From assembly GCF_047496725.1 (NCBI RefSeq), contig NC_132979.1, positions 1,753,501 through 1,817,500 of the forward strand: a stretch of DNA of 64,000 nt, in the 5' to 3' direction. Below are positions 23,502-36,581 of this stretch, in pieces; positions within the stretch are counted from its first letter, which is position 1; every line of letters begins with the position of its first letter. The notes beneath the pieces are model-generated. The model was not told the origin of the DNA and did not search any database. It worked only from the letters and a program-made list of their open reading frames with translations. The DNA is from Anoplolepis gracilipes. Taxonomy: Eukaryota; Arthropoda; Insecta; Hymenoptera; Formicidae. Position numbers and translations under genes: made by a program.

Positions 23502-24249
23502 GTATGTAATATAAAATTTAATATACATTACTTTAAAGTTTAATGTAGCTTTTACAATTAATTACTATAATAATTATAGCTGTTTCAATCATATTACAAA
23601 AGTTCATAATTAATATAAACATTAATAATAATAATAATAAGTGAGTTTATATAATTATTATTTACATTATGTAATGTGTACGTATATGGCTTTGAATTAA
23701 AGAATTTGTAATGGAATAGCATAATAATAAATAATATAAATAATATTTAATAAATATAAAAGAATTTGAAAAAATGCAGCTGATGATGATTTGTATTTCG
23801 CGCGCAAAATGCGAGTGACAAATTGCGGGAACACTATTTATATATTCGCTTGATTTTGCTATAGGATATGCAACTTGCTGGCACTCCATATATACTTATA
23901 TAGTCAAAGCTTCCGTAGTTGTCCATTTTTAAAGTTACTCAAATAAATTCTTATTAAAAAGACATGAATAAACAGCTGAGTAAAATAAGAATCGGTGCCG
24001 GATAATAGGCTTTTTTACGAGGTATAATTTGCTCTTAAAAAAAAAAAAATATATATATATATAACACCTTGCAGAGAAAATAACACGCAATTCAGCAGTC
24101 GACCTCCCACTTTTCCGGTTGCGCGCTAACGGAAAATGATTGGCTATGCTGCTATACCGCGTTGTTCTCTGCTCCCTGCTACTATTGTCGCGTACTGTGT
24201 GCAGGAGCCATAACGACACATATCTCGCCGGCAGAAGGGCGAACAGCGT

Positions 24250-24425
24250 AGATGATTGTGCGTACCAATTTGTGCTAAATAATGTTTATGCGTTATTACG
24301 CTTTTCGTGAAAGTTGTAATATATAAGCCAAGTGTTATCTTATAACTGATGGTGACAGATAATCAAGTGCGACTGTAGCGTTGATAGTACAAACGTGATC
24401 GACTTGTCCTTCAACGAAATTCAAG
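24250..24425 (+). promoter_or_regulatory. Probable 5' non-coding exon of the cyclophilin gene
   Basis: A locally balanced-composition stretch ends at GAAATTCAA|GTAAGA (about 24424/24425). The coding exon is preceded by an acceptor, AATTTACAG (25141-25149), 10 bp before the ATG. A long poly-T run follows the donor. The start site is not determined. Confidence 0.3.
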
Positions 24426-24440
24426 TAAGAGACTATCACC

Positions 24441-24475
<35 letters not shown>

Positions 24476-25158
24476 CCCCCCGAGGGAATTACACTATAAA
24501 TGGCTCTCGAACTTGTGGCCATTATTTCATTCATTCGTTTACTCGTAATAACATATGAGAGATGAGAGGCGAACTCCTGGGGCTACGAGTCCTACAAAAT
24601 TCCTATACAGAGAAGAGCCACGCGTCACCTCATTATCACAAAGATATATATAGTGTTGTAGGAGGCTATCATTCGCACGATGATTTTTGCAAATTTCTTT
24701 TAATCTCCGTTCAACTTATTTTTCTTTCCATTATCATTATCTTTTTAAAACGATGCGTAAGAGTGTATTTATATAAGGGAGATTTTTAAATATATAAAAG
24801 TTATATACTATAAAATGTAAAAGTTCTTATAATCTGTAAATACGAAACGAAATTGCGAATTGTATCAAAGAATGCGAGCATGCATTAGTTTATTAATTAT
24901 TAAAACATAATTTGTCGACGTAATTTATTTCATCAGTGTATTGATATTATGTAAACATTTTTTTATAATTTATTGAAAAAAATATTGATACTTTCTGTAC
25001 AGAAAGAAAAGAAAAGAGATAAAATTAAAACTAAATATTAAATCTAAATTAGAATATTTTGAAATTTAACACTATGTTAGTTTCTTTAGACATTTTTTTA
25101 TAAATGTTTATTTTGTGTCATTATCGAAATTTACAGGTAATTTACAGCCCCATTCATC

Positions 25159-26428
25159 ATGAATATTAATACGAGGGTATTCTTTGACATCGAAGTCGGT
25201 GGACTGCCCATGGGTAGAATAGTATTTGAGCTTTTTCAGGACATTTGTCCTATAACGTGCGAAAACTTTCGCGCTTTATGTACTGGAGAGAAAGGACTTG
25301 GGAAAACAACAGGCAAACCTTTGTATTATAAAGGAATTGTTTTTCATAGGGTTGTAAAAGATTTTATGATTCAAGGTGGAGATTTTTCAATAGGTAATGG
25401 AACAGGTGGTGAATCCATTTATGGTGGTACATTTACAGGTAAATAAATATTATTTCTAGTATTATATATAAATATTTAATTCAAAATTACAAATTTGATA
25501 GATATATTATCTTATATCTTTGTTTGTTTACTTAAGAATGATTGTTATTTTTGTAGATGAAAACTTTATCATCAAGCATAATAAGCCATTTTTGTTATCA
25601 ATGGCAAATCGTGGAAAAGATACCAATGGCTCACAATTTTTCATGTGAGTATCTTAAGATAAGATTATTTGGAAATATTTTAAAATTTCTATTTAAATTT
25701 ATAATTATTAAATTTAATATATTATAATATATTTACAATATAATATTACAAATATTATAAAGCATAATTGTATCTGCTTTATGTATGTATAGCAGCAAAA
25801 CCTTACAGGCACCTTAGCAAGCTAGTACAACATGGTTATTACGTGTTTCCTTTATTACATAAAGAAAATTCTCTCTTTGCAGAGAGAAATTTTCTGAAAT
25901 TATTTTTCCTCCATTAAAAAATAACTAGGTATTTTATGCAAGTAAGGGGTAAAGTTAATGTAATATTTATTCACATTTACCAGAGAACTCTCTCATGATT
26001 AATTACATCCAATATAATTTTTAATAAAATATGCATAGAATTAAAATCAAGCTAATGAAAGTATTGTTGGATTCGTAACAATAGTGGTTGCATTATTTTC
26101 TAAATTCACGATTGATAGGTTTAAATATATGGTACAAATCAGCAAATTTCAATTCAACACGAATGTACAATTTCATTCCCATCATGATTTATGCAGCAAA
26201 CACGCAAAGGATATTGAAAAACATAGAAATAAGAATAATTCTGGAGGAATGAATAACTTAGCGATGTTTTTGTGTAGTCATGAGGGAAGGGTCTGCACAT
26301 CACTACTACAACACAATGACCAATGAAAGCTGGCTCTTTCTGTTCATCTCTCATCCCCTTAATCATATTTTGTTGTTGTAGTACAACACAACCAGCGCCT
26401 CACCTCGACAAGTAAGTATAGATCCATG

Positions 26429-26463
<35 letters not shown>

Positions 26464-28263
26464 GTTTAAAAACCTGTTTGTCTATATGCAAGTATTTTCT
26501 TCCTTCAGTGTCCATGTGGTTTTTGGAGAAGTAGTGACTGGGCAAGAAATCATTACACACATTGAAGGACTTCCAGTAGATCGCATGTCTCGTCCATTAC
26601 AAGATGCTAAGGTTGTAAACTGTGGAGAATTAGTTTTGAAGATAAAGAGTAAAGGTATAATTGCTATCTATTTATTCTTACAATACAGATGTAAGATTTA
26701 AACAATTTTCTAAAATAAATATATGTTACTATACGTTTTAGCAAAAAAACGAGAAGCTAAGCAAAGTAGTTCTGAGGATTCCGAGTCTGATTCCTATCCC
26801 GATAAAGCAAAAAAGAAAAAGAAGAGCAAAAAAAGGTACAGCAGATAAGAATATAAATTTTGAATGTCAATTATTTTATTATGAATGTAAATTATTAATT
26901 TATTAAAACAGAAAAAGATGAATTTTTAAATCCGTTAAAATATTTAATATTAATAATCATAATATATTATTTCAGTAAAAAGAAAGTAAAGTCAGAAGAC
27001 GGTGAAATTCGGGATTCTAATGAGGAAGATAGCGGGCAACCACATCCACTAGTATCTGTTACTAAAATTGATCCTGATGAAATTCCAGAAGTACCGGCAA
27101 ATAAATTTTTATATAGAGCAGGCTCCACCAATAATGCAAATCAGAAGGAATTTAGACAGCATTATGGAAGAGATCGTGTACGATCTCACAGAAAGACTGG
27201 TCGTGTTTTTAAGGGTAGAGGAATATTCGTAAGTGATTATTAATATAAGTTAGTATTTGTTATGTAACTGGCTATTAAATGAATTAATTATGTATTTGTA
27301 ATGAACTAATGAAAATGTAGCATCGAATTTCATTCGTTAGCTTCATTCATATATTAATCTTAATCAAATGTATGTATTTTAAATAAATTTTCAGCGATAT
27401 CATACTCCTTCTCGAAGTCGTTCCAGAAGTATAACTCCACCTCATTGGAAGCAAGCTCAAAATCGTACTATCAAATTGCACGAATTTCAGGTATATATAT
27501 TATAGCGTGTACATATATTAAAATACATATATACGATTGTTAGTTCCTTTTTTTGCATTGTGAATTTATATTGCAGAAAATAGAAAAGGAACGTGTCAAG
27601 AAAGAAGAGGGATTTGATAAGCAAGGTGAAATTGACAGACCTAAAAAATTTGCAGACAATTCTGATGAAAATAATCAAGTACAAGATCTAGATAATATAT
27701 GCACAACAGAATTGATGGAGAATAAAGAAAATGACCAGATAGATGAGACAGCAGCTATGAATAAAATAGCCTATCAGCAAGATGACAATGCAAAGAGAGA
27801 CATGGAAGATAATGACATTACGCAAAACAAAGAGGATATTAAACATAATAAGAATGAAAAATCATTAAAACGTGACAACAATCGATCTTACAATGACAGA
27901 AGTTCCCGACGTGATTCGAGAGATAGAAGCAGACGGCGCGGACGTTCTCGATCAAGAGATCGCCGAAGATCAAGAGAGAGGGACTATGATCGTAGAGGAA
28001 GTCGTGATAGAAGGAATCGGAGAAATTATTCTCCTCGTAGACGAGATTCTTACAGAGCTAACAGAAGAGATAATTACAGACACTACGATAGACGCAACGA
28101 TAGACGTCCAAATAATTTTAATTCCTACCAAGACAACGATAATTTTTCGCGCTATGACAAAAATAAATATAAAAAAATTGATAGCGTAACGGATACGAGT
28201 CAACCGAAATTTAAACGTCGTTCACGATCAAGCAGTTCAAGTAGCCAGCACTCCAAAAAGTAA
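25159..28263 (+). CDS. Moca-cyp: SR-type cyclophilin (PPIG / Moca-cyp)
   Basis: Exons 25159-25438, 25557-25644, 26382-26411, 26509-26654, 26742-26835, 26976-27228, 27395-27490 and 27577-28263 encode 557 residues. The first 175 or so form a full cyclophilin domain: F-H-R-V-V-K-D-F-M-I-Q-G-G-D-F, then N-G-S-Q-F-F-I and H-V-V-F-G. Catalytic Arg, Phe and Gln are present. The position of the cyclosporin-binding Trp is His (A-P-H-L-D), as in PPIG. After it come lysine/serine-rich acidic blocks and a long arginine/serine tail (R-S-R-D-R-R-R-S-R-E-R). Such nuclear proteins associate with splicing factors and the RNA polymerase II tail. Exon 3 has only 30 bp, and the 737-bp intron before it contains nothing recognisable. 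The gene is shorter than human PPIG but has the same order. Confidence 0.88.
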
Positions 28264-29333
28264 TTTGTATGTCATTTCATGTTCTTTTCTTTTACTTATC
28301 CTGTTAAGTATGAAAAATTATTATATAATATCAATTATCAAAAAGAAATCACCAACATTATTAGTTTGTGGATCAATAGTGCTATATAATAATATCAGAA
28401 TTATTATAACTCAATTCTCTTTTGATCACTTATTTGATTAGTGCACGTTTCTGTGGAGTGTATAATAAAATCTATTATATGTTTGTATATTCTCTTACAA
28501 AAGAATATCTATATTTCGAATCTTCTCTACCTCTTTCCTATACTAAAACTTCATATATATATTGAATATATGTATTGCATTGCTTAAAAAAAAAAAGATT
28601 TCCAAGATATTTCCATATCAAAACTTTCTCAGAAATTTCTGATCTTTTTCAGAATTAAAAATCGAAATATTTCAATTAACTAAGTTACATAAATTAAATC
28701 TTAAATTATATATAATGTAATTAATGAAAAAAGCTATATATATACTTTAAATATTTTTTATGTGCAAAGCTTTTAAAATATATATCATGTAAAATTGTAA
28801 TAAATAAATGACTTGTATTCATATTTATGTAATTTTTTTGAATTATAATTAGAGAAAGTCGTTAACAAAAAAGATCTAGGAAAAATAATTTGTATATGTT
28901 TGGCTTTATTTTACAAAATATATTTATAAATTGATAATATGTGCTTTCTACATAAATTGATAAGCAGCACTTAAAGCTTAACAAATACCAACGTCAATCG
29001 ATCAATCTGTATTAGATGGAGGACTCGAAGTTTGTTCTGTTCTATGCTAAAAAAGTTTTGAAGCGTTTTATTAACTAATCGAAGCAAAGAAATCTATACC
29101 TTTTTCATCTTGACTTGATCAATCAAAGAAATGAAAACTTTTGTAGCATCAAACAGAAGGCACCTCAAAATGGCAAAACTTGTAACAATTAGCAAAATGC
29201 CTTGAATTATGCACAATCAGCTCCGAATGTTAATTAATAGCAGACTTTGTATAAAATATATATAAATATTATTAGAATTAATGTTATGCAATTTACGTAA
29301 AATCACAGTATATACTAAAACTGCTTGTATAAT
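28264..29333. other. Convergent 3' region between the cyclophilin and ALIX genes
   Basis: AT-rich 3' UTR sequence from both sides, with a MITE-like element at about 29034-29160. No coding sequence seen. Confidence 0.5.
29034..29160. mobile_element. MITE-like element with inverted ends
   Basis: The left end TTCTGTTCTATGCTAAAAAA and the reverse of the right end, TTCTGTTTGATGCTACAAAA, match over about 25 bp. Further inward both contain a GATTGATCAA-type segment like the CCAAT-bearing elements elsewhere in the window. Confidence 0.5.
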
Positions 29334-32300
29334 TCACCATGGATTTTGACCATGCGGTGGCTGAGTACCACCATAACGCGGCATTGTCGCATAGCCTCCG
29401 TATGGAACTTGAGGCATACCTTGGTACGGATTGTATCCTCCTAAAAAAAAATCAAAAATTTTGTTATGCATTTTGAATTATATATACAGATAATAGAACC
29501 AAAATATACCTTGTGTAGGATATGGCATTGTAGCATATGGATTGTACGTTGTCGGCATCGGTGGAGGAACATAGGCTGGATAGGGTGTTGCTGGTGTAGC
29601 ACCGTAAGGTATAGGCATACCACCTTGATGTTGCGTAGGATATGGTAGCTGCGGCGGTGCCGTACCGATTTCCGCTGGTTGATTTACACCGGATTGTCCT
29701 TTTAAGATAGACTTGATATATATTTTTTTGAACTTCAGAGAATATTAATAAAGCCGATAAATGTATTCAGATTTAGTACCACTGCTATGATGAGACGGGA
29801 TGCTTGGTGTTGTAGCAGGACCGGTATGACTCAAGTTCGTTGTTAAATCCTTCAATAGTTCTTCTTTTTCAGTTTTTCGGGCGAAACAGAAGTCGGATAT
29901 CTTGTTTTGGAAAACTACCAGTAGCTACGCAGATAGAAAAGTAAATTGTTTAGACAGTGACAAAAAATTGGGACAAATAACGAATTGTCACGACATAAAT
30001 GTGTACCTGTGTCAAGTCGTTATAAAATTTAGCCCCTTCTGTCAAGTTACTTTTTAACTCTTTAAATGCATCATAAGCGGAAGCCAGTTTACAGAGCATT
30101 GTTTCCCGGGCGCTTCCACTACCAGCTTGTTCATTCGTAAATTCTGTATGACATGTCTAAAAACATAACAAATTTATACATATATATACAGTATATCTCT
30201 GTTTCATCTTTTTTGCAACAAATTACAATTGTTTCCTGTATGTGTGTGAAATCTTAAACGTACCTGAATTTCAGCAACTAATTTTTCTTGACGTGCTATG
30301 CTTTCTCGTACTTGTTTTTGTAAAGGTCCATAACATTTTCCCAAACTTTCGACAGATAAATTTGGTTCATCGATCGCACCATCTTTAGCTAGCGCCGAAA
30401 GGAATGTAGTCTTCATATCATTGGTAGCGGATTTGAATTCGCTTTCAATAGCATCTCGTTCAGCTTTCAATGTTTCCACCTAAAAGAAAATATTTAATAA
30501 CGATTAGAATTCAAGAAATTAATCCACACAAAGCAATTCACTGTATTGTTGTCCACCTACATTATCCATTAATTTTCTGAGTTGTACAACAACATTACTC
30601 TCTTGTATAGCCGAACCTTGCGGAACAATCCTAGTAAGTTCGTCCTCATCCAAACTTAAAATTTCCATTCCTTCTTTATTACTTTCAAATTTGTCACGAA
30701 CCACCTTATGCGTCGATGATTATATAATAAAACATTAATAAAAGTACAGATTCATTAAGTCGTATTTTAACTTTGAAGTATCTTTTTACCTTATCAGCAG
30801 TAATTGCGTTATTTATAATTTCACGATATTTTTGTAAATTAATAGTAAATTGTTCTGTCAGTCGGGCACTGGGTGTTCGCTTCCAACGTTCTTTGAATTG
30901 TTCTCTTAATTGGTTGTCTGATTCACGTTCCTCTTGCAACATTCTATCACACTATAAAAAAATAACATGTAGCAATTTAAAAAGTCTCAGCTTAAAGAAA
31001 ATATAAGAGGCAATATACATATATGTATTTGTTTACCTCGTCCAAAAGCTCTTTATTACGTTGTAATAAATCCGGTAGTTCTTTCGTAGCTACTTCTAAA
31101 GCTTGTATGCCTCCTGCATTTCGCACATAAAGGGCTTTTTCTAATACCGATTGAGGTATTTCTGTTCCACTTGTATCTTCTATAGCCGCTGGTAGATTCA
31201 AACTTGCCAAAACACTATAATAATAAGACAGTTAATTACAAGTTTATAATATTCCACGACATATTGTGTTACTTTATATGTACATCTATACCTGTTTAAA
31301 AGTTGAGTCATTTCTCGAAGGTTTGAAACTTCGTAATTGACAAGCTCATTACGACGATTCTCATAGGCTGACAATGCATTATGAATAGTAACAGGTAATA
31401 ATTCCACAAACAAATCTATAAATGTGAGACAATATAAGTACAATATTTGTGAAAAAAAACAAGATATTTCTTTTCTTTTTTAAAATTATTAATATCGCGT
31501 TTAACCTTTAAAATCAGAACTGAATGTTTCGGGAAGCGGAAGTAATTTAGCAACACTAGCTTTTCCTATAGCTTCTACATTCTTAATGTCTGGAATTCTT
31601 TCGTGATATATAAAATCATTATCCTTTTTTACTTCCGTCAGATTTCTTTGTGCTCTGTTGGCATAATCTTGGAATAAGCTTGGCTTATTTGATCTTTGCT
31701 GGGCAGCTTTGAACAACTCCACAGCATGCTAAAAATGTTAATATATCATTATAAACATAGACTTTTATATAAAATAGATAACTGAATTGATATATATCAC
31801 AATTACCTCTAATCTAGCAATTTCTTCTCCAATCAATTTATTATTTTTGCATACGAGTGATTGATAATATTCAGCCATGGCGCGATAACCAGCTTGTTTA
31901 CCTGCTATCTGTAAACCAGATTTATCTATAAAAATAATATATGCAAATGTAAGGAAAAAATTATCTATATTTTTTAATATACTAACCAAAGGCACCCATT
32001 CTTTGTCCCAAAATGCACGAAAGATTTCCTTTTGAAATAATTTCAAAGCATCTGCATATAATTCTTCTGCTTGTGCTGCCAGTCTAGCGACAACGCCGTC
32101 TTTCATAGAATCGTGGATTGCTTTATGCACAAATATTTCTTGCGCTTGCGCGAGCATTAATGCACTTAATGCTCCAAGCGTTTCTGGACTAATATCAGGC
32201 GTTGGTTCTTGTTGAATTGCCATCATGACATTTCCTTTCAGATAATTAAATATCCCAGCTGATTGCTAAAGAAGAATTTTAATTGATTAAGATACACAAA

Positions 32301-32863
32301 ATATGTAAGAATATTATTAATGAGGTATAGAAATATGAAAAAGCAAACCTGAAATAATTTAGCCGACAGTCTCAATCCTTCGTCACTATCTAACGATTGT
32401 GTAGCAGCTATCGAACTTTGTAAAGAAGCGATATTGAAAAGTACGCATACTTTTTCATATGCCAATGTGCTAATGGCTGTGCATAACAATATTATAAGTT
32501 ATATCACATTTTGATACACATTCATTCAAGTAATCTATATCACTTTATCTTATCTGTCATTCCATCTATCTGATATATTCTTAATTTAGAAATTATATAT
32601 GTATAATGTTCTGTTTTAACATGTTTTATCAGTTATTTTAAATCGTTCACAAATAATTTATATATTTTATAATAAAATTTTAATTAAAAAGCATAGATTA
32701 AGGTACATCCTTTTATTTTTCAATACTTACTTAAACTAAGTTTCCCACCAAAAATTGTACGATCAAAGGCATCTTTCCACTTGAATGGTATTTGTAATTC
32801 ATGAGCAGGGATTTTTCCTTCCAAAGCACATAATTGATCATAATAGCTATAAATAAAGTTACA

Positions 32864-32918
<55 letters not shown>

Positions 32919-33604
32919 CATTCATTATTCTAACAAAAATAATAGAATTTTATTCTATGAGAAACTTCTTAATATAACTTTAAACTTTCTTTGTACCAAT
33001 ATGAATTGTAAATTTTAAAGTTCATTTGCAATGCAAACATTGTCAATAATCTATGTCATTAAAGTTAACTGTATAAAAATTTTTAATAGTACTTATGACA
33101 TGTGTAAGCTTTTTTTTTTCAGGTGGAAAACGTGTAAAAAAAAAAAAAAGCGAAATATTTGAGACATCTTGTAAATAAATAACAACTGTCAATGAGTCAA
33201 TTAAAAATTCACCGTCAGCAAGTCATCGACTGTATCACTGATGTGGCTTTAACAGAGCAAATACATAAAACGTGCAGCCAATATATAAGTGGAATACATA
33301 CGTGTTTCATCAGACAATTTGAAAAGTCATGACAATAATTTGTGACACTAATAATTGTCGCATGAAATTTAATCGAAATAAAAAAAGATGACTCATACCT
33401 GTAGATAACCTGCAAAGAACTTTCATATTTCTCAAAGGCCCGCCAAAGGGCGTTATTTCTCAGCTTGCTAAATTCCGCGATAGCGTCCGTATAATCTTTC
33501 TGATTGCCTGGGGTGTTGTAGGTTGATTTAATGACATTTGTAAGCGGTTTTACTATATCAACGTCGGAAGGTTTCTTCAACGGAATCGCAATAAGCTCAG
33601 CCAT
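29334..33604 (-). CDS. ALiX: ALIX / programmed cell death 6-interacting protein
   Basis: Fifteen exons on the minus strand join in phase to 822 residues: 33604-33399, 32846-32731, 32476-32349, 32265-31987, 31908-31807, 31728-31506, 31415-31292, 31214-31037, 30951-30790, 30704-30561, 30479-30264, 30156-30007, 29924-29780, 29698-29510, 29440-29334. The N-terminal Bro1 domain begins I-P-L-K-K-P-S-D-V-D-I-V-K-P-L and has A-Y-E-K-V-C-V-L-F-N-I-A-S and L-A-Q-A-Q-E. The V domain contains V-L-A-S-L-N-L-P-A-A-I-E-D, E-L-P-D-L-L-Q-R-N and K-E-R-W-K-R-T-P-S. The tail is rich in Pro, Tyr and Gly and shorter than in vertebrates. ALIX links ESCRT-I to ESCRT-III (CHMP4) in endosomal sorting, exosome release and cytokinesis. 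No PSAP/PTAP-type late-domain peptide is visible in the short tail. Intact. Confidence 0.95.
32862..32914. repeat. (TA)n microsatellite in an ALIX intron
   Basis: About 52 bp of alternating TA in the first intron of the minus-strand gene. Confidence 0.9.
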
Positions 33605-33715
33605 CTTGACGTATAATGTCAAATGTGACATAAGTCCTCAATCATAGAGTTCTATAGTATACTAGAATGAGCTCTCCCTATACCAGCTTACAAAAAAATT
33701 AAGACCACAGAGGGC

Positions 33716-33837
33716 GTTTTCCAGCAAGCGACACAGCGACACAGTGTCCATTAGTGTGAGAGAGAACATTCGTTGTGTCTCCCTTACACTAATGGACACT
33801 GTGTTACCCTGTGTCGTCTGTGTCTTTACTGGAAAAC
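33716..33837. mobile_element. MITE in the ALIX 5' flank
   Basis: Terminal inverted ends GTTTTCCAGCAAGCGACACA (left) and, reversed from the right, GTTTTCCAGTAAAGACACAG. The arms stay matched through CACAGTGTCCATTAGTGTRAG, giving a nearly full-length hairpin of about 122 bp. It is the same family as the copy in the Myb-gene intron (1424-1551). It lies about 110 bp upstream of the ALIX ATG, within or next to its promoter. A target duplication is not obvious. Confidence 0.75.
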
Positions 33838-34430
33838 CCCCAGAATTAGAAGGAAATATGTATAGTCTTGGAAGGATTTCTATCTCTTTTTACATGCATT
33901 ATATCATTTAAATCAGCACATTTCTCATCAGATATTTGGCAAAGAAAATGGTGGACGAGAGATCCGATAAGGGACAATGTTAATTGGCCATTGAATGTTA
34001 GAATCTTCTGATTGGCTAACCGTGCTGCTTACCCTAGGCATCGGTCAATATGTATGGTTGTGTGCTATCGGAATGTATGCTAACGGGACTCTCTCGAAAA
34101 TGATATGGGAAATGTTTTGGTTTTATTTATCAATTTAAACAATAAAATTGAAAAAATGGTTGTAAATTATTTATTATTCTTCTAATCCAGTAAAATATGT
34201 ATATATATGAAATCAATATTTTTGACTACTATCAGAGAGAAATCTGAGAGGCGCCCATGCCTCAGACACTTTTTCCCCGCGGTACAGTGGCGCTAACTAG
34301 ATCCATTTTACAGCCGGCGGAACTACATGGATCTACTTTTCGGTAAAGCGACCGATTGGTTTGTGTCCGTGCTAGATCCGCAATTGTGAAGGTCTCAAAA
34401 TATGAAACAGATTTATATTATAATATATAT

Positions 34431-34790
34431 ACAGGGTGTCTCATAACTAACGAGCCAACGCTCGTGAACGGATAGAGTACAGTGAACTGAACAAAAAAGT
34501 ATTAGGTTATTTTGTGATTTTCGCAATAATTATTAAAATATTAATTAAAAACGTTTAGCGAACAATATTATACATATGTACAAGATGTCCGATAATAATC
34601 GCCCCATCTCTAGGGCTGATAGAGCAGGTCAAACTGAACATAAAAGTCCTGTATCATTTTCCGATTTTCGCAATAATTATTAAAATATTAATTAAAAACG
34701 CTTAGCGTATGAGCGCGCGTCGCATATAGCGTTCAGCATATCCTGAGCGTTTTTAATTAATAGTTCATCAATTATTAGTTATGAGACACC

Positions 34791-34794
<4 letters not shown>
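34431..34794. mobile_element. Compound MITE, mariner/Tc1-like ends, TA-flanked
   Basis: The left end ACAGGGTGTCTCATAACTAA is the exact inverse of the right end (34775-34794). It lies in TA-rich flanks as expected for TA-targeting elements. Inside, a ~45-bp segment with TTTTCGCAATAATTATTAAA occurs twice (about 34516-34560 and 34662-34706), each downstream of an ACARGRTGTC-type start (34431 and 34579). The element therefore looks like two tandem head copies closed by one inverted tail. Confidence 0.65.
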
Positions 34795-34824
<30 letters not shown>

Positions 34825-35830
34825 ATATGTTATAAACAATGCTTACAACAGTCTGTTGCTTATCTATCTAATGCTTTCTTCTCGTTAGATGCCTCGACAT
34901 TTTTTGACTTTTTAATCGAATATGTATATCCGTGTACCATGTTTATTCCTGACACCTGCATTATTGATAATAAAGATACTTAAATTGTGTTGTTAACATG
35001 ACTAGTATTTATATCACATATCATAGATGTACATAATGATACGGCTTTTTCTCTTAAAAAGGAGTAAATATGCCAACAAATTATAGTGATTCTAAATTTG
35101 TTCTGAGATATAATTTTATTAGCAAAGTGTAAAATGTCAAAACAATTATTATCTCTAAAAGCATGAAAATAAGAGATTCATTAATTCCTTTATTGAGATT
35201 TTTATAATTATATTTACAACTACATATAAAATTATGTGCAATTTGTGTCATAAAAGTTAAAGAATTATTTTTAATTATATATTTAATTCTTGCAATAATA
35301 AAGTTTTAAAGTATTATTATGTATATATATATATATATGTACATATATAAAATTTGTAAATAATTGATAAAAAACTAATACAAGATATATAATAGTTTAA
35401 AACATATAATACTTTAAAAATTTATTGCAAGAATTAAATATGTAAATTTAAAGTAATTTTTATTGATTATTAAACTTTCATGATGCAAATTGCACATAAT
35501 TTTATATGTATTTGTAAATTGATAATAATAAGAAATCTGAAAAATAAAGGAATTAGGAATTAACAAATCTATTTGCATGCCTTTAGAAATAACGACTGTC
35601 GAGACGCAAATGTATAAAATATTATGTGCAATCAACACTTTAATATATGCACATGCACAACAGAAATAGACGATAAACATTATTATGTAACAAATTATCT
35701 AGCAAATATACTATATGCATTTGAATTAAGAAAAGATAGATAGATAGATTTCTTAATAAAGAGGTGTGTGATTCAGGGACAAAAATTTATTTTTTGTCAC
35801 ATTTTTTCCCCAAAAATGATTAATATTTTT

Positions 35831-35862
<32 letters not shown>

Positions 35863-36581
35863 TTCTGTTTTTTAATTTCACAGTCATATATATTTCTTTT
35901 ATGAATTATAATGTATATTTGAAAAAAAATATTAATATATATTTAATTAATATATAATATATTTTTTTATAGTTTTTTTAAGAGACTGACGGCAATGCTT
36001 TGTTTGTCATTTAAAAGGCACCAATTAACTGCAAGAAGAATTTTCTCGTTATTTTTAATAGCTTTGGACAAAATTTTATGTAAAAAATTATAAGGACATA
36101 TGATGGTCAAAAATTTAATAGTTTACAAGATATATATTTTATACTTTAATTCGACATAATTTTACATAAACTATGAAATATCTCATTAAATATTTAATTT
36201 CCAATTATTTTAACACTTTTATGCATAAAATAATGAGAGGAATCAATTGATATAAAGAATATACAAAAGACTATGAATTCGCAACGAACAAAATATTCAT
36301 GATAAATTTAAAATATTCATGATAAATAAATTCTTCTATGATAATAAAATTATATGCAAGTATTCTCAAAAGAACTAAAATATTTGTATTTAATTGTATT
36401 TATTGATAATAGATAACATTCAAGAAAATTTAAATAATTTAATAATTATAGAATAAATTTCCATATTTTAGATGTTATTTAAATGTCAAGTTTATTAATA
36501 TCATGTTGACAATTTTGTCAAATTTTAGCCACCAAAGAAAAAGTTAATTATAATTTTTTATTATAATTTTGTTTATTACAG
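34795..36581. other. AT-rich spacer before the P450 array
   Basis: Low-complexity AT DNA with short TA runs (34795-34820, 35320-35340, 35838-35862). No exon 1 of the P450 type and no other gene could be found here, so the following unit is 5'-truncated. Confidence 0.5.

Noticed and set aside
24562..24789. 75-codon open frame upstream of the cyclophilin gene
   Set aside because: Lies in the 5' UTR intron, with no conserved motif and no acceptor or donor that would join it to the gene.
27872..28203. Overlapping frames rich in Asp/Ile/Thr within the last cyclophilin exon
   Set aside because: They are other-frame readings of the arginine/serine codons of the SR tail.
16078..35862. TA runs considered as origins, promoters or terminators
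   Set aside because: They are simple microsatellites common in AT-rich insect introns, with no supporting context.
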